A DNA stretch of 64,000 bases from Nematostella vectensis (GCF_932526225.1 NC_064034.1:13280887-13344886), one strand, 5' to 3'. Positions 41,587-54,536 are shown, counted from the first letter of the stretch. Notes: generated from the letters alone by a model not told the origin. Program-made: numbers and translations.

Positions 41587-42588
41587 CAAGAGAGCATAAG
41601 ATAAAAGAGGGACACTTTTGTATTACCCGCGCGCCATGTCGATTTCCAATCCGGCTATTTTTAGTAACCACCACCCCACCACTGCGCGTGAGGATTTGCT
41701 CCTTTTATTTTGTGCTACTACCCCGCGGGTTGCGTGTTGTTGTTTTGCCAACTCGATAGGAATGAAAAAAGATCATGTAAAATAACTCGGAAGAAGAAAA
41801 CAAGTCTAACTTAAGTTACCAAGATTGGCAAATATACTCACAAAAAGCTAAATCCCTGAATAGTTTGACTGTTTTGTTTGTCTGAGCGGCGAAGTCAAAT
41901 GAGAAAGAAAAAACCGACGAGCGATAAAATGGCTGTTATACTGCGTTTGATTCAAATCCCGACACCAGTTTGTATAATAACAACATAATAATATAACATA
42001 TAATAATAAAAACATCAAAGAAATACAGTAATATCTCCCTCTTTATTTTCTCACTTTTACAAAAGCTCAGATACTTCAGCTTGCTGGCTTTGATCATCAC
42101 AAAAATGCATTCCCTCGTTACAACGATAGTTTTATGAAATGTATTTTTCTTGGATTCCTTCCCAATTCACCGGAATATTCACAAAAATCAATATTATATC
42201 TAATGTCTAACTTACAGATTTCGTTTGACCATTACGAAGATAATGAATGTTGAGAAACCACGAAGAAGCAGCAAATTAGAGTAAAACGGTGGTTGAAGCA
42301 CGAGGTTTTTCGCTCTTGATTTTGAATGAAGTCTTGTTTTGGAAATCTTGCAATCCTCGAAGTACTACATCCCCTTAATAAACTGCAACTGCCCGTATCC
42401 TTGATGCTAGAATGACATTTTCGATGGTATTTGTGCAAATAGGGTGGGGTTTTTCGGTTTCCAGTCACAAAATAGCGGCAAACAAGTAAAAATGCTCACG
42501 GTGGTGGTTACTAAAAATAGCCGGATTCGGAATCGACATGGCGCGCGGGTAATACCAAAGTGTCCCTCTCTTATCTTATGCTCTCTTG
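41587..42588. mobile_element. 1.0-kb non-autonomous DNA element with about 100-bp inverted ends (copy 1)
   Basis: The ends read CAAGAGAGCATAAGATAA and its complement. The inverted arms run through GTATTACCC, CGCGCGCCATGTCGATT and GGCTATTTTTAGTAACCACC. The flanks are an identical ATTACAT (41580-41586 and 42589-42595), a 7-bp target-site duplication. No transposase was recognised. A second copy lies inverted at 45797-46526. Confidence 0.85.
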
Positions 42589-42662
42589 ATTACATCTAAA
42601 GGATAATTTCGCGTGATGCAGGTGAATACCACGTTTTGGATACGTCCTCGTGCTGCTGTTGG

Positions 42663-45600
42663 TCACTGCACTGTAAAACACCCGTACAGTTCAATCCTCA
42701 TCGCTATGAAGTTACTGAACTTCTTGGTGTTTATCCTCACGTAGCGTCCTTCCAAGGGTGGGCTTACAGTGTTGGTCACAATGCCGTTAGGGTTTGTGTT
42801 TCCCTGGAACACCTTCGGGGAAAAATCAAATTTTCAGGGATAATAAAACTGGACCAAACAAATCTGCTCGGAATTGAGTCGCTATTACACCACACGCGTG
42901 ACTTCACAGGAGTGAATTGGTAGTACCAGGTAGAAATCGATAGAAATCGATAATAATCAAATAAAGATTTAACCAGTACCGCTGGAGAGTGAATAAGCAT
43001 AATCTACTCAGTAATAAATCGCTGTAACTCGAAAATGAGTCGATTGAAGTCGGGAGTAAATTGTCCCTTTCAGGGTGAATTGTTTGGACCATTTAAAAAA
43101 AAAATGCTGGATACTGGGCTCAAATAAGCGCCGCGGTAATTCATTAGTTTTTCACTTCCAAGGCGAGGCGCTTATTCGAGGAGAAGGGTATTCATTTCTA
43201 TATAAAAACGTGTCTTTTTTACAACGTGAAAGTGGATAAAATCCCCCCAGAACAGAATAAAAGAGGTTTTCAATAACAAAATAATATGCCAGACTGTCAG
43301 TGTCGTTACTTCTCTTCTAAAGTTCGGTCATCGAAGTCTATTAAGTGCAATAGGCGAGGCGCTTATTCGGGGAAGGCGCTTCTTAGAGCAATTACGGTAC
43401 AGCAATTTTGTTTTTGGTTTAATACAGGAACGAATGTATATAGATAAGCTTTAAAATTCGAAAACGGAAATTGAAGCTAATTGAAATGAGAATTTTCTTC
43501 AGAGCTTTGAAATTTGAAGCTCATTTTGATGAAGATGCTCATTATTGACCGCGCGAAAGGGAATTGGATCGAGGGTATCGCTTTCTGTTTTTGCCGAGAC
43601 ATTCAAAATACCTTGCCGTAAAATCGTTAAAATTCTGAAACGGCAATACCACAAAACATTGAAACAAAAACCAAAGTAAAGCTGGTACTTATATGTGAAA
43701 AATCAAAATATCCGATTGATATGATTTAGGGGGTTCAAATGGAGGGCGCTGATTGTTCGAGAGGTTACACTCGTAACCCGGTTTACGATTAATGGCTAAA
43801 CCATAGTCTCTGAACGACGTGTGAACGTTCAGTGGTACACATAAACAAGAATGCTAAAGCCTTCCAAACCTGTCATTGTTTTTGTTAACGCGTATCTTTA
43901 TATTTACTTGATCCCCATAAGCACTGCGAGTTACGACACAGATTTTTCGATGCAACCTTATTTGGAATAGGTGTATATTTCAAATTGTATTTTAGTGCAC
44001 CAAAAACTGGTACTCGACTCAACCAAATTTCGAACCATATCCATTACTCTGGTTATTCTTATTAATTCCCCATGTATTTTGATTGACATCTTGATCTACT
44101 TGTTTCTTCGAATGTTTAAATAAATACCTCAATATTACAGATATGTTTCCCTGCTGGCAGAGGCCTCTTTTCTCTGTATTTCGCTGGGCTGGAGTTCGCG
44201 AGGAAAAGATACCTCTGCCATTGGTCGCAAGTTCGTTTGATCAAACCGCCGTCCACGATCGTGGACGAGATCCAGAGGGCATGCTCCGTTCATTAATTAC
44301 TGGCCACTATTTGAGCCCACAATGACTAACGCATGCATGAAACGTATATCCGCTGCGGGATAATAAGCCCGCATTCGAAACGGCGTCCTCCGTAGAAATA
44401 TCACGCGACGAATTATAAAATAAGCCATTCAATGCCTTATCTTCATTCACAATTTTCTCTCTTTTGACTAACGAGTCAATCTTCCGTTTACAGGTTTTGC
44501 ATATTCTTCTGGGAATAGCTGATCTAAGTTTACCAAAAAGTTTTGTAACATTTTCTTCGAATCCAACTGTGCGATATTTACATTGAAGAAACTCGCCTGC
44601 CCGGATGTCTTGAAATTACAAGACGAAACTCGTCTTTGCTGCGTTTGTTGTTCAATCTTTTTAGTGACGTTTTAGGTGATTGAAATTGAACAGTTGTTTT
44701 TCTTTTTTCGAAGAGGAGAACTAACCGGAGTTTTATTCATGATTTCCGACTAAACCCATGCAAAGCATATTGACAGCTTTCGCGCGATGGTACGGGTTTT
44801 GGCACGTCGGTCGCTTATTAACGCTCACTCATGCGCAACAGAAACAGTTTCGACCCATGGCAGAGGTATCTTTTCCTCGCGAACTCCAGCCCAGCGAAAT
44901 ACAGAGAAAAGAGGCCTCTGCTAGCAGGGAACAGATATGTTTGAACATCAAAGGAAGCAATAGGCCATTCCAGCTTTAAGCATGCGCGCGCACTCGACAT
45001 GGAAACTTACCTTAACTACCGTCATGCAGCGCGCTTCGTTTGGTGCCAGCTTAAAAATGCGCGCGCAAGCTTATAGCTGGAATGGCCTATTCTGATAGGT
45101 TATACGGACAGTGCTACGGATTTTTCTTACCACCGTTTCCCCACTTGCTGCTACGTGGTCCCTCCACACTTGACCATCCTCACTTGAGCTGAGAGTATAT
45201 GATCTTACCCACTGCTGTAAAGCCCATTTGGGGTGGCCTTGAGTGGCGATTTTGACAACTGCTGCTTGACGGCCAAAATCAACTTGAAGGAATTGATTCT
45301 GGCGGTTGCCCGCAGCCCATGCTTTATCATTGTTAAGACGAGCGTTGTATGCAGGCATTGCGGTGCCTAAGTACACAGACGAAGCAGACATCTGTGGGTC
45401 TTTGATTGTTCTGTCTTCTATTCCTAAAGGATTCGCTTGACATGTAGAGCCTAAAGTACCCGAGAAATGGAAAAGAGGTTTTATTTACCTAAATATACAA
45501 CGTTGTCAGTGCAAACGGCGGATGGCAAATATCAATTGACAGTTTTAAGACCGATATATGGTCTAAGTACTAATTATTCGTAGACTGAGTAGCGGCGCTG

Positions 45601-47089
45601 AAGGGGAGGGATCCGTGTGCGAGAGAGAAAGAAATCGAAGCCAGTGGCCGATCCCCCCCAGCCGCTTGCTTCTATATGTTTTTCTCTCCACGGACCCCTT
45701 CCCCTCCCAATATAGCGCGTACTTCAGTAGCGACTAATTATTCGTATGGATAAAGTTAAATATTAACTTTATTTAACTCTTAGCCATACGTCGAATCAAG
45801 AGAGCATAAGATAAGAGAGGGACTCTTTGGTATTACCCACGCGCCATGTTGACTCCTATCCTGGCTATTTTTAGTAACTACCACCCCACCACTGCGCATG
45901 AGGATTTTAAGTTCCCTACTTCCGCGCTTTGGTATTTGCATCTTGTTGTTTGCCGCTGTTTAGGGACTTGAACCGAAGATAATTTCCTTATTTACGGAAT
46001 GCAGTACTTTGAAACATGCAAGATTTCGAAAAAGTGTGCAAAAAATGCGAAAAAAGAGACTTCATTCAATAGCGAAAAACCTCGTGCTTCAAACACCGCT
46101 TTCGCTTTAACTTGCTGCCTATTCGTAGTTTTTCAATATTCATTAGCTTTCTAGGGTCAAACGAAATCTGTGAGATATATAACAACTGTTTATGTTGATT
46201 TTTGTGAATATCTGGGTGAATTGAGAATTGCCTGAGTACCAGGCCCTCGGGGGAGGGGGGACATTATAAACTATCCTTGTAGCGAGGGAATGCATTTTTG
46301 TGATGATTAAAGCTTTTCTCATAATGAGAAAATAAAGAGTGAGATATTGCTGTACTTTTTTGGTGTTGTTTCTAGACATTTCTATAGCAATACTAGCTGA
46401 ATTCGGGATTTAAATCAAACGACCAGTTGGCAAAACAACAACACGCCATTTTGTCCAGTAGGACAAAATAAAAGGAGCAAATCCTCACGCGCAGTGGTGG
46501 GGTGGTGGTTTCTAAAATTAGCCAGGAGTTGCGCCCAGAGAAATATTTTTGTTGGCGTTAAAAAGGCGCCAAATATTTTAAGTAGTATATAATTGCATTT
46601 TTACTGAAACAATAAGACGTCCCAGGTTCTAAAATTAAACCTATGGTTATGTCGCCCTTTCATGTCTAATAAATAGATACAGCAATACTAACATTTTGGT
46701 CGACTTCCGTCATCTTCCATTCGGCAGATCTGATTGCAGTCTTCGAATCGTTCACAGCACGCTAGCGAGCTGCAGAAGTACGGATGAGTGAAGAACAACA
46801 GGTAAATCCAACCATCTGTCACACTTCTCATGTCACGGGGGTGTGACAAATGCGTTGCGTTACTCAGGTCACACTTGTCCTGGCTTAGGTGGATGTTCAC
46901 ACTGCGGCAATCAGCCATGCTTTTGCATAGTGCGACACAATGCCTGTAATCACATTGGAGGGATTTGATCACGTGACGATAAAGGACCTTGCCGGGAATG
47001 CTTGATGTTGTTTTCCGTCTACAGTCTGCCAATGCGGCTCCCAGTGACGCCAACAAAACCAGGAGAAATGCGGGGAAATCCGTTTTCAT
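42663..47089 (-). CDS. Secreted PAN/apple-like plus F5/8 type C (discoidin) domain protein, 288 aa
   Basis: Predicted extracellular adhesion or lectin-like protein. Three exons: 47089-46693, 45450-45131 and 42812-42663, summing to 867 nt from ATG to TGA. Exon 1 starts with a signal peptide (MKTDFPAFLLVLLASLGAAL). A Cys-rich PAN-like module follows (CRSVNIHLSQDKCDLSNATH, HPRDMRSVTDGWIYL), then a second Cys-rich stretch (CCERFEDCNQIC). Exons 2-3 encode a full F5/8C domain, from CQANPLGIEDRTI through FLQVDFGRQAAVVKIATQG and YTLSSSEDGQVW to EGRYVRINTKKF and IAMRIELYGC, the closing cysteine. Junctions read RPKC-STCQ and GETV-VFQGN; the exon 1 donor is T|GTTAGT. The exact ligand is unknown. Intron 1 holds one truncated DNA element and intron 2 two inverted-repeat elements. 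Only 74 bp separate the stop codon from another element. Confidence 0.88.
44139..44943. mobile_element. Fold-back element with about 83-bp inverted arms
   Basis: The arms 44139-44221 and 44857-44943 are near-identical inverted copies (AGAGGCCTCTTTTCTCTGTA ... GATACCTCTGCCAT) separated by about 635 bp. The interior has no recognised gene. It lies in intron 2 of the F5/8C gene. Confidence 0.75.
44959..45091. mobile_element. 133-bp MITE with AATAGGCCATTCCAGCT ends
   Basis: AATAGGCCATTCCAGCT at the left and AGCTGGAATGGCCTATT at the right. The inverted symmetry continues into TTAAGCATGCGCGCGC and its counterpart. It lies 39 bp from the F5/8C exon 2 donor. Confidence 0.75.
45797..46526. mobile_element. 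Second copy of the CAAGAGAGC element, inverted and truncated
   Basis: Shares the CAAGAGAGCATAAGATAA end and CCACCCCACCACTGCGC with copy 1 at 41587. The interior matches copy 1 in reverse orientation (for example GAATGCATTTTTGTGATGAT). The right end stops near 46526 inside the inverted arm, so the terminal CTCTCTTG is missing. Confidence 0.8.
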
Positions 47090-47270
47090 TTCTAGCAAAC
47101 AAAAAGTACAGTGAAAATGGTTGATATCGACTGGCGACCGTCTTTTTTCTCCTAAAACCCCATGCAAACACTGCTGCTGTAACAGTCGAATTGTTCCGGC
47201 CAGGGCACATAACATTGCAGGATTTAGCATAACATTCCAGGATTTAGCGCTCTGACCATCAAACGTTGCT

Positions 47271-47289
47271 CCCCCCCCCCCCCCCCCCC
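47271..47289. repeat. Run of 19 C
   Basis: Homopolymer about 180 bp upstream of the F5/8C start codon. Its length is likely to vary and may be misassembled. Confidence 0.9.
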
Positions 47290-47582
47290 AAGTATTGTTG
47301 TTTACAAGTTTGGTGGTCAAAGCGCTAAATGCCTTGGAGATATCCGCGTTTTTCTACCAAGTTACGTGATCTATGACATCACGTATTTCGATGGACGGGT
47401 CATGTTTGTTGCACCCCAAGTATTTTTGTTTACAAGTTTGGTGATCAAAGCGCTTATTGCCTTAATGGTATTAGGATGTTCCTCCCAGGTTACGTGATTG
47501 ATGACGTCACGTATTTTGATTGACGGGTCATGTTTGTTTCACCCCAGGTATTATTGTTTACAAGTTTTGTGATCAAAGCTAA
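47290..47582. promoter_or_regulatory. 128-bp tandem repeat with CRE-like sites upstream of the F5/8C gene
   Basis: Units start at 47290, 47418 and 47546 (partial). Each has TTGTTTACAAGTTTGGTG, GTTACGTGAT and GACGGGTCATGTTTGTT. The complete units contain TGACATCACGTA (47374) and TGACGTCACGTA (47502); TGACGTCA is the palindromic CRE/ATF-type site. A promoter role is inferred from position. Confidence 0.5.
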
Positions 47583-50500
47583 AATTGACGTCCGAAAAAT
47601 CATTTCTCGCAGGTTTTTAGGCAGATTGCTTAAAAACTCGATTCGGGGATAGTTCCATCCCTCTCCCATCCTGTACCATTGTCAATGTTTTCGTACTGCT
47701 TAAAATCCGGCAGAAATTCGCGCTGAAACTGAGGTAGTCAGAATAAAGTTTCCAGCCTTGTGTCATTATCATGCTTAGTATCGACACAAAATAAGAGAGA
47801 AACTAATCGCTCTAAACTCGTAAAATTGAGCTTCAAGGGAAGCAAAACCAGCACAGACGAATACATTTACATCCCAACTAAGTTTATTCCATGAATTAGA
47901 GAATGAAGATATAACTCATAGATAAGTCATTTGAAATCCTTCACTGACGCGGGTGGGAAGCCTGTGGTGCTGGCGCAGTTTGCACAGGACTTAAGGCCTA
48001 GGACAAACGCCGTACTTTCCATGTGCCGTTTCTTGGCACCACCCTTGACAAATACATGACACCTACCAAGTTTGGTTGTTATGCAACCTTTCTTTCACGA
48101 GATATGAATGTTTTTGTTGTTAATCACAGTACAAGGTTCTCCAAAACACTTAATTTTTTTTTCAGGTGTAATCATTGTCCCTGAACTCCGTCAACTCTCA
48201 TTTTTCTCAGTTTTCTAAAACGCTATCTATAGTTTGAAATACTTAACCTTCATAACACATACCTTAACACCTTGGTGAGTTCTTTTCGATAGAGACCGAA
48301 GCTACGCAATGGCCATGTACGATTTGTTATTTACTAGAGACGGGGCTCGTTTGCCTGTTCCATAGAACTAATTGACAAAGAGCCAAAAGAGGAGTATACC
48401 GTTGTCTTGCTCGTCTGGCCCCCTTTCATTAAAAGTTTTGAAGCAGTGCCAAAACTATTACGGTATCGCAATGTTTTAAACTTGATGTCAAATTTACCGT
48501 TGATTTACAAGTTAAGTGCTTTTTACGCTAGTCACATCATAAATGATCAAATAATCGACATGCTCTACATAAAGAAATCGTAAGCCCTTTCCCATCAAAA
48601 TGAGAATAAAGGTTATAGGGGGCAGAGATTTTTGTCAGGAAAGTTACAAATATTACAAAAGGATTATTTGGCCCCGAGCAATCAAATTTACATGCACGTC
48701 TGATATCTTGCTCATTAAATTCGACAATTACATAAATCATATGTAATTGAAACATATTCAAAGATTCTGTCATACATGAATCACTTTCCATATGTAAGAG
48801 CTAGGCAACATAACGTAATGTGCCTGTATGTTCCTAAAAAGATTCTATATGGGGAGGGCTATGATGAAGCTCAGTAGGGACCGCATACATGGAATATGAG
48901 GGTGCAGGTGCTAGATAAGTATTTTAGACGCGACATTTATGGGGTAACGGGTGAACATACGTTGGTTACCACGCAAACCTCAAACGAAAATACAATTTTT
49001 GGTCGATTTGAGACCGGAAAACGTTTGAATCGTGTGTTCTAAAGATCCCACAATACAAAGAGAAGCGGTTATAGGATCCTTTGAGCGCCGAAATTTAAGG
49101 AGTCAAAACCTTGCTTTTACATACAAACACCTTATTTTGCCACTTTCAGGTGATGGTAATTCGGGGAAGGTTCTTTTCTCAAATTTTCAATGAGTGAGAA
49201 AAAAATCGTGCGGATCTGAAAAAAATAAATGCGACAGAGGCTTCGGCATTTGGAACTCAGCCAATATAACCCACCATTTGGTCTTTCTCCATAATTAGTC
49301 TAGCGCTTTGTTTTTGCGGCTTTCTCGTCCCCAAAGCTGTAGGCCCTGGGTCAACGAAAGTTATTAGAAAGGTTAGTTATAAGAAATTACAGGGGGTTTC
49401 AAACATTCTAGAAAAAACTTGTTCTGTTATTGGGGTAAAAATCGAAGAAATGTTACGGGTTATGTAGTGAAGGGAGATATGACGCTGGTTCGCGCTAACT
49501 CTGGGTCAGTTTGGAGGTAAAATCTAACCCTGCTCGCGAGGTGGGTAAACTCGCTAACCCACTGTTTAGTTAGCGTAACACAGGCTTCCCAAACTTTTTA
49601 GTAGAACTAAAGTTTCATAAAATGTAGTTGCCGACGAATAAGACGTTACACAAAAACAATGTAGGGATCAAATGTCCTAACATTTCGCTTTGTTATGCTA
49701 CCGAATCTGTCTCGCTAGTGTCACGCACCAAACTCGAATCCTGCAAATGACATTTGGGTAATGAAATGGAGGTAATTACAGGCGATGAAGAGGTGTTTTG
49801 GGGCTTCTCTACGGAAATAAAATCACCAAAGATAAAAATTTGAGTTGATCTACTGTGAGTATGCTCAGGGGGTCGTTTCCCAAAAGTACCGATAAACCCG
49901 GAAAGTCGCATTTACTAAATTCGGAGAGCTCTTTCCAGTAATTGTGACAGCTTTTTGTCATTTTGCTCCTATCATGTGTCGAAAAAATGAGTCTTATAGA
50001 TTGCATGTGCATTTGGAATTTCCTTGAGCCTTCTTTTTTCTACCATTAGAAAAACACATTTAATTACGATAAACGCATATGTAAAAATGTGTAAATGCCA
50101 TATTATAACACTTATTGGGGTAAGAAGGGAGAGGGGACCTCAGTGTTCTATCTGTTAGGAGTATGGCTGTTATAACCAGAGTCATCTTTATAAACAATAT
50201 AATTAATTCCATTCTTTATGGTTTTTATTTTTTCACTTGTAAGTGCAAAGTAAACAACAAGAACCCTATGCTATCATATTGTTTAGATAGAAATATTTTG
50301 GTGTCAAATGAGAGGGCTATATAGAAACCCTGGAATAAATCAGGATATATTTCATGAAGAGTCTACTGTCATCATTGATATATTATCCTAGTTGTCAAAC
50401 ACCAAATGCTATTTTTTTTAGGGGAGCAGAGGGCATAAGCTAGCATAGAGAACAAAGTCACAGCAGAGCTGGAGCTGTAATAGAATTCAGAAACTAAATT

Positions 50501-51363
50501 TTAAATGTTTTTTTTCTTTAATGTTATTACTATATCTTGAAAGTGCTTTGATCACCCACAATGGGCTGTCTATATTAGGGTTAAATATTCTGTTACAACT
50601 AAAAATAACCATGTTGTAACATCAGTACTGTATAATTGTTTTCATTTTTATGGCATTTATTATTTCATTTATGTGCAAGGTAAACATTAAAGATCTATTT
50701 ATGCATTCATATTGTTTGCTAAATTTAGCTAAATTTATGCTAAATTTAGAATATATAACATGTAAACACTAAGCCCCACCAACACAACACAATCCTCTAG
50801 TTTTTTATTTCAAATATTTTATAAAAACATAATAACATTAAATAAGAAAAAAAAAGAAAAAAAATCAAAGAAAGGCATGCGTTATTTACTTACTTCTTAC
50901 TTATTAACAACAAAGAACTGTGGAGGACAAAATGTTTATAAATTTTAAGAATGGATCCAAACCTCAGGGTTCGAGTAGACAAAGTAAATAGGCATAGGCA
51001 TTAAGGTTAAGATTACCACTAGTTCATTCCTAAGCGCCCAGAGCAATTTAACTTAGGCCTTGAGCAGTCTATATGTATCTGACTACAGTACAATGGTTGG
51101 GAGAATCAAGTCTGCCCCGTCTCGTGTGGAATCGCAAATCTTTCCACGACGAGATACGGGGTTAAAATGCCAAAATGAGTACGACTTTCATCAATGGCAT
51201 TATAGATAGCAAAACCTTGATTCCATTTGCATTAATAAAATAGCCAGTCTTTTGACTGACTTTTTGACTGCACAAGCACAAACGATTCTCGGATGAGATT
51301 ACAATATTCAAGATGGCGGCAATCGAAGCTTGAGATTAGGAAGTGCGCAAAGACTTTTGGGTA

Positions 51364-51402
51364 ATATATAGATTTAGGCACTGCCTAAAAGCGGAGCCAG
51401 CA
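51364..51402 (+). repeat. Dispersed repeat, partner at 60056-60092
   Basis: AATATATAGATTTAGGCACTG followed by CCTAAAAGCGGAGCC occurs at both places; TTAGGCACTGCCTAA is a near palindrome. Sequence diverges after GGAGCC. Confidence 0.7.
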
Positions 51403-52468
51403 TTGAACACCTTTTGTGTTGACTGATCAAAGGTATTATTGGGAGATATAGGATCCTGCTCTCTACTGAGATTTATTTATTGTACCAACCAAATGGATCC
51501 AGGCCTTATTCAATAATTTAAATTATGCAGTAAATCAAAGTTAACAAACACAATTCCTGGTGTGGATGTGGCTGTCAAAGTTGTCAAGAGTCTAATGGTA
51601 AATTCTTATGTCCCATCATAGAAGTTCCATTATGAATATTTTTTTTTAATCAAAACAACACTCCCTCAAGCTTTGCCCGTGTGCAGAAAATGTCATGGAT
51701 GTAACAGCATTCCGAAGATTCAAAATAATATATTTAGACTGTTTAGATGCCATACTGTAATTTTTATGTATTTATTTAGTGGCGATTCTCTCCTTTATTG
51801 GACCGAATATTCAGAAAAATGTCTGGAAATTAAAATCCAAAAATATATCTCCTTTCATGCATTACATATTGGTGCACCCCCCTTTACCATATAGTGGCCT
51901 TGTTGTTGGTGGCCTACTCCCAAATGAATGCAATGAAGAAAAAAAAACAGATTGAAAATGCTAACTTCTAATTTCAAACCAAACCCTTTCCTGATCTATG
52001 TTTGGGGTAGAGAGGAAGCAAAGAATATCAATTGACTAAAAAATAATCGACGGGAGAGGAGATATAAAGTGAATTGACTCAACTTGAAAGGCTCGGTGAA
52101 AAAAATATAACAGTAATGAAAATAATTTGATTGAGCATTTCTTGACATTTCCCCTTTCCCATTATCTTAACCCTTTCACCACCACAGGCCTCTAAAGAGG
52201 CCATGTCTTTGCTATCCAAGATATGTGAACAGAATTCTATTATTGAAAAAGAACAAGGTTGTGGCTAGTGTTATAAAGTTTAAGTATCTTGCCCTAAAAA
52301 ACCCTTCCCTTAATAAAAGTCCCCTTAATGTACATTTGTAAAGCTACATTCTGACAAGCTTTGTCCTTGCGAAGAACAATGGATGAAACAAGATTTCAAA
52401 GATGGAATATAGTGTCAGACACAATTTTAGATAAGATGCAATACTGAAGTTTTAATGTACCATTTTAA

Positions 52469-52541
52469 CCCATTGACTCCTGGCTTTTTTGAGCTGAATT
52501 TACAAAAAACAGACTGAAAACAGATACCTCCCCCCTATTCT
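52469..52541 (+). repeat. Dispersed repeat, partner at 53358-53434
   Basis: CCCATTGACTCCTGGCTTTT, then GCTGAATTTAC, then ACAGACTGAAAACAGA and CCTCCCCCCTATTCT, shared in direct orientation 0.9 kb apart. Confidence 0.8.
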
Positions 52542-53357
52542 ATTTGTGTCTTGAGCTGTGTTTGCTGTTCTCTTTCCCTTGTGTGGTATTTTGAGCGTTT
52601 TATTGAGAGGGGTGATTCTGCTTTTCTCTCCTTGTTCGATTTGAGATTTGTCAAAGAACCTGAGCTATTATTTGGCTTAAGAGTAGATGCCAACACCTTG
52701 GTTGGATGCATATCTGCAAGACCATTTATCCTTAGACTGATGCCTAAGTATCTTCATCTTGTTGTGTTTATTTTGCATTTATGAATTTTTTGGGTTGTGG
52801 GTACTTCCCAAAGCCGGTACAGGCCGGTTGAGGGGTCAATGTGTTTACCAACACACCCTAAAAAAATGCTTGCCTCACTGCCTGAGAACAATGCCTTTTT
52901 CGCAAGCTTAGGTGCATACAACAGTGTAAGCAAATTCTGCTTGATAGACAAACAAGCCTCCATTTAGTTATGGCTGATATTCTAACAGATAATTTTTTCT
53001 GTTAAAACCATTGGGGAAACCACAGGGAGCCAAAATTCTATAAAGTATTTGCCTTTATAAATTCAAAGCAGCAGTGTCAACCCACTTTTTCCTGTATATT
53101 CACCGTCAAAGTAATCTTATCACAAAACCTTGCCTGAATCTGATGTTTTCTTGGGCATTTTTTTCTAAAAAAGCTATGCATATCATCCCTATCAATGAGT
53201 CCAGTCAGGTACAAGTAAAAAAAAATTCTATTTTCTAGGTTAAAGATATTCACTTGCTAGAAATGGCATATATGTGATCCAGTCCACTGGTGTATCTCAC
53301 AGCACAAGTCTAAAAAGGCCTAGTTATTTTGATTAAAATCTAGGGGTGGTGGATTAA

Positions 53358-53434
53358 CCCATTGACTCCTGGCTTTTTTTTTTAGCTGAATTTACGAAAA
53401 AAACAGACTGAAAACAGAAACCTCCCCCCCTATT
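53358..53434 (+). repeat. Second copy of the 52469 repeat
   Basis: Same blocks as at 52469, with a longer T-run. Confidence 0.8.
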
Positions 53435-53475
53435 CTGAGTTTTATACAGCCCGTCAAAGTAAAATACAGCTGCAC

Positions 53476-54536
53476 CTAGTCAGCGGTATCCAAGCTTTCC
53501 AACAGTGCTTTGAGGTCCCCACTTTTAATCCCTCGTCGTTGTGCTGAAGCCAGCATAAGTTGATGGTTGCTTGTATTTTTCATCAAAAATACAGCTATGA
53601 GGATATTAGGAGAGTGTCTCAGGACATCATGAAGTCTTTTGGGGCATAATTGAGTGCTTTGCTTATGGATATTTGCAAGCAAAGGTGGATTCATGATGAT
53701 TTTTTCTTGTTTGGCTTTGCCTGGATGAAAAAATAATTTTCTAATGAATCACCACAGCTCTCCTAAATGCTGTCTTTTCTGAAACCAAATTGATTCCAAA
53801 ATTGTTTACACTGCTATTCTGGGTCTGTATGACCTGGAATTGATTTGTTTGGCTTTGGGGTGAAAAGACTTATAAAAAACCATCTGACACTCATTCCGAA
53901 AGACGCCTAATGAAGTAGTCAACTCTTCTACGAGTGGGGCAAACTTAACTCGGATTCAAGACCTACTAACGTCTTTTAACGACTTTCCATGCCATGAATG
54001 CTGGCTCCCAGGCGATTGCAATGAACTTAAAAGCGATTCATATATAAAAGAATCAACTCGTTTATAAGCAATAGTTAGTATCGCTTGGTGAACGACGAAA
54101 AAAGTTTGTATATTTAAGAGTAGGTCGTTACGCAGCCAATCAAAAGGTGAGGCATAATGAGAGCAATTAGCATGTGGTGTAAAAGGCGAAGCTCATGGTG
54201 TGATGGCTTTCAGTGGTATTGAATATGCTAATCTGCCGGGAGAAAGATCAAGACTTTGCCGAGTTGTGCACGGAAAGTCTGCATTTAGATCTGATACTCG
54301 CCCGAGAATATACTCGTAGCACATACAAGTAGCACATACAAGCCAAAACATCCGAGAATTGCAAATGATGCCCCCTTTGTATAGGGTCTAGCAGGAACAT
54401 CGCCTTCAGGGGAAATATACGCTATAGTTCTACTTTTTACCAGAGAAAATCGGTGAACAAGTAATTCGCCGTATCGCTTTAAAATAAAAGTAAATAGTTC
54501 GTTTCCGACATGTCCTAGTCTAGGTCTACGTCTCAT
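53476..54536 (-). CDS. Hypothetical single-pass membrane protein, two exons, 159 aa (tentative)
   Basis: Not recognised. Exon 54536-54302 starts MRRRPRLGHVGNELF and has one hydrophobic segment (FAILGCFGLYVLLVCATSIF, about residues 57-77). Exon 53720-53476 follows a good acceptor (TTTTTTCATCCAG), reads EKIIMNPPLLANIHKQ and ends KALLESLDTAD before TAG. Joining needs a GC donor (TCGG then GCGAGT), which keeps phase and gives 480 nt in total. The second exon looks protein-like. The first exon, the start and the junction are uncertain, and other exons may be missing. Confidence 0.33.

Larger units (their letters stand above)
47583..53475. other. Gene-poor AT-rich region
   Basis: No exon could be supported on either strand. 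It contains dispersed repeats: TAGATTTAGGCACTGCCTAA (about 51370, partner at 60062) and the pair at 52469/53358. Confidence 0.5.

Noticed and set aside
42636-42923. 95-codon plus-strand ORF
   Set aside because: It is antisense to the last F5/8C exon (42812-42663), whose minus frame completes the domain in phase.
46688-47320. 210-codon minus ORF starting upstream in poly-Gly
   Set aside because: The upstream part reads through the C19 run. The signal peptide defines the start at 47089, and splicing at 46692 avoids the stop.
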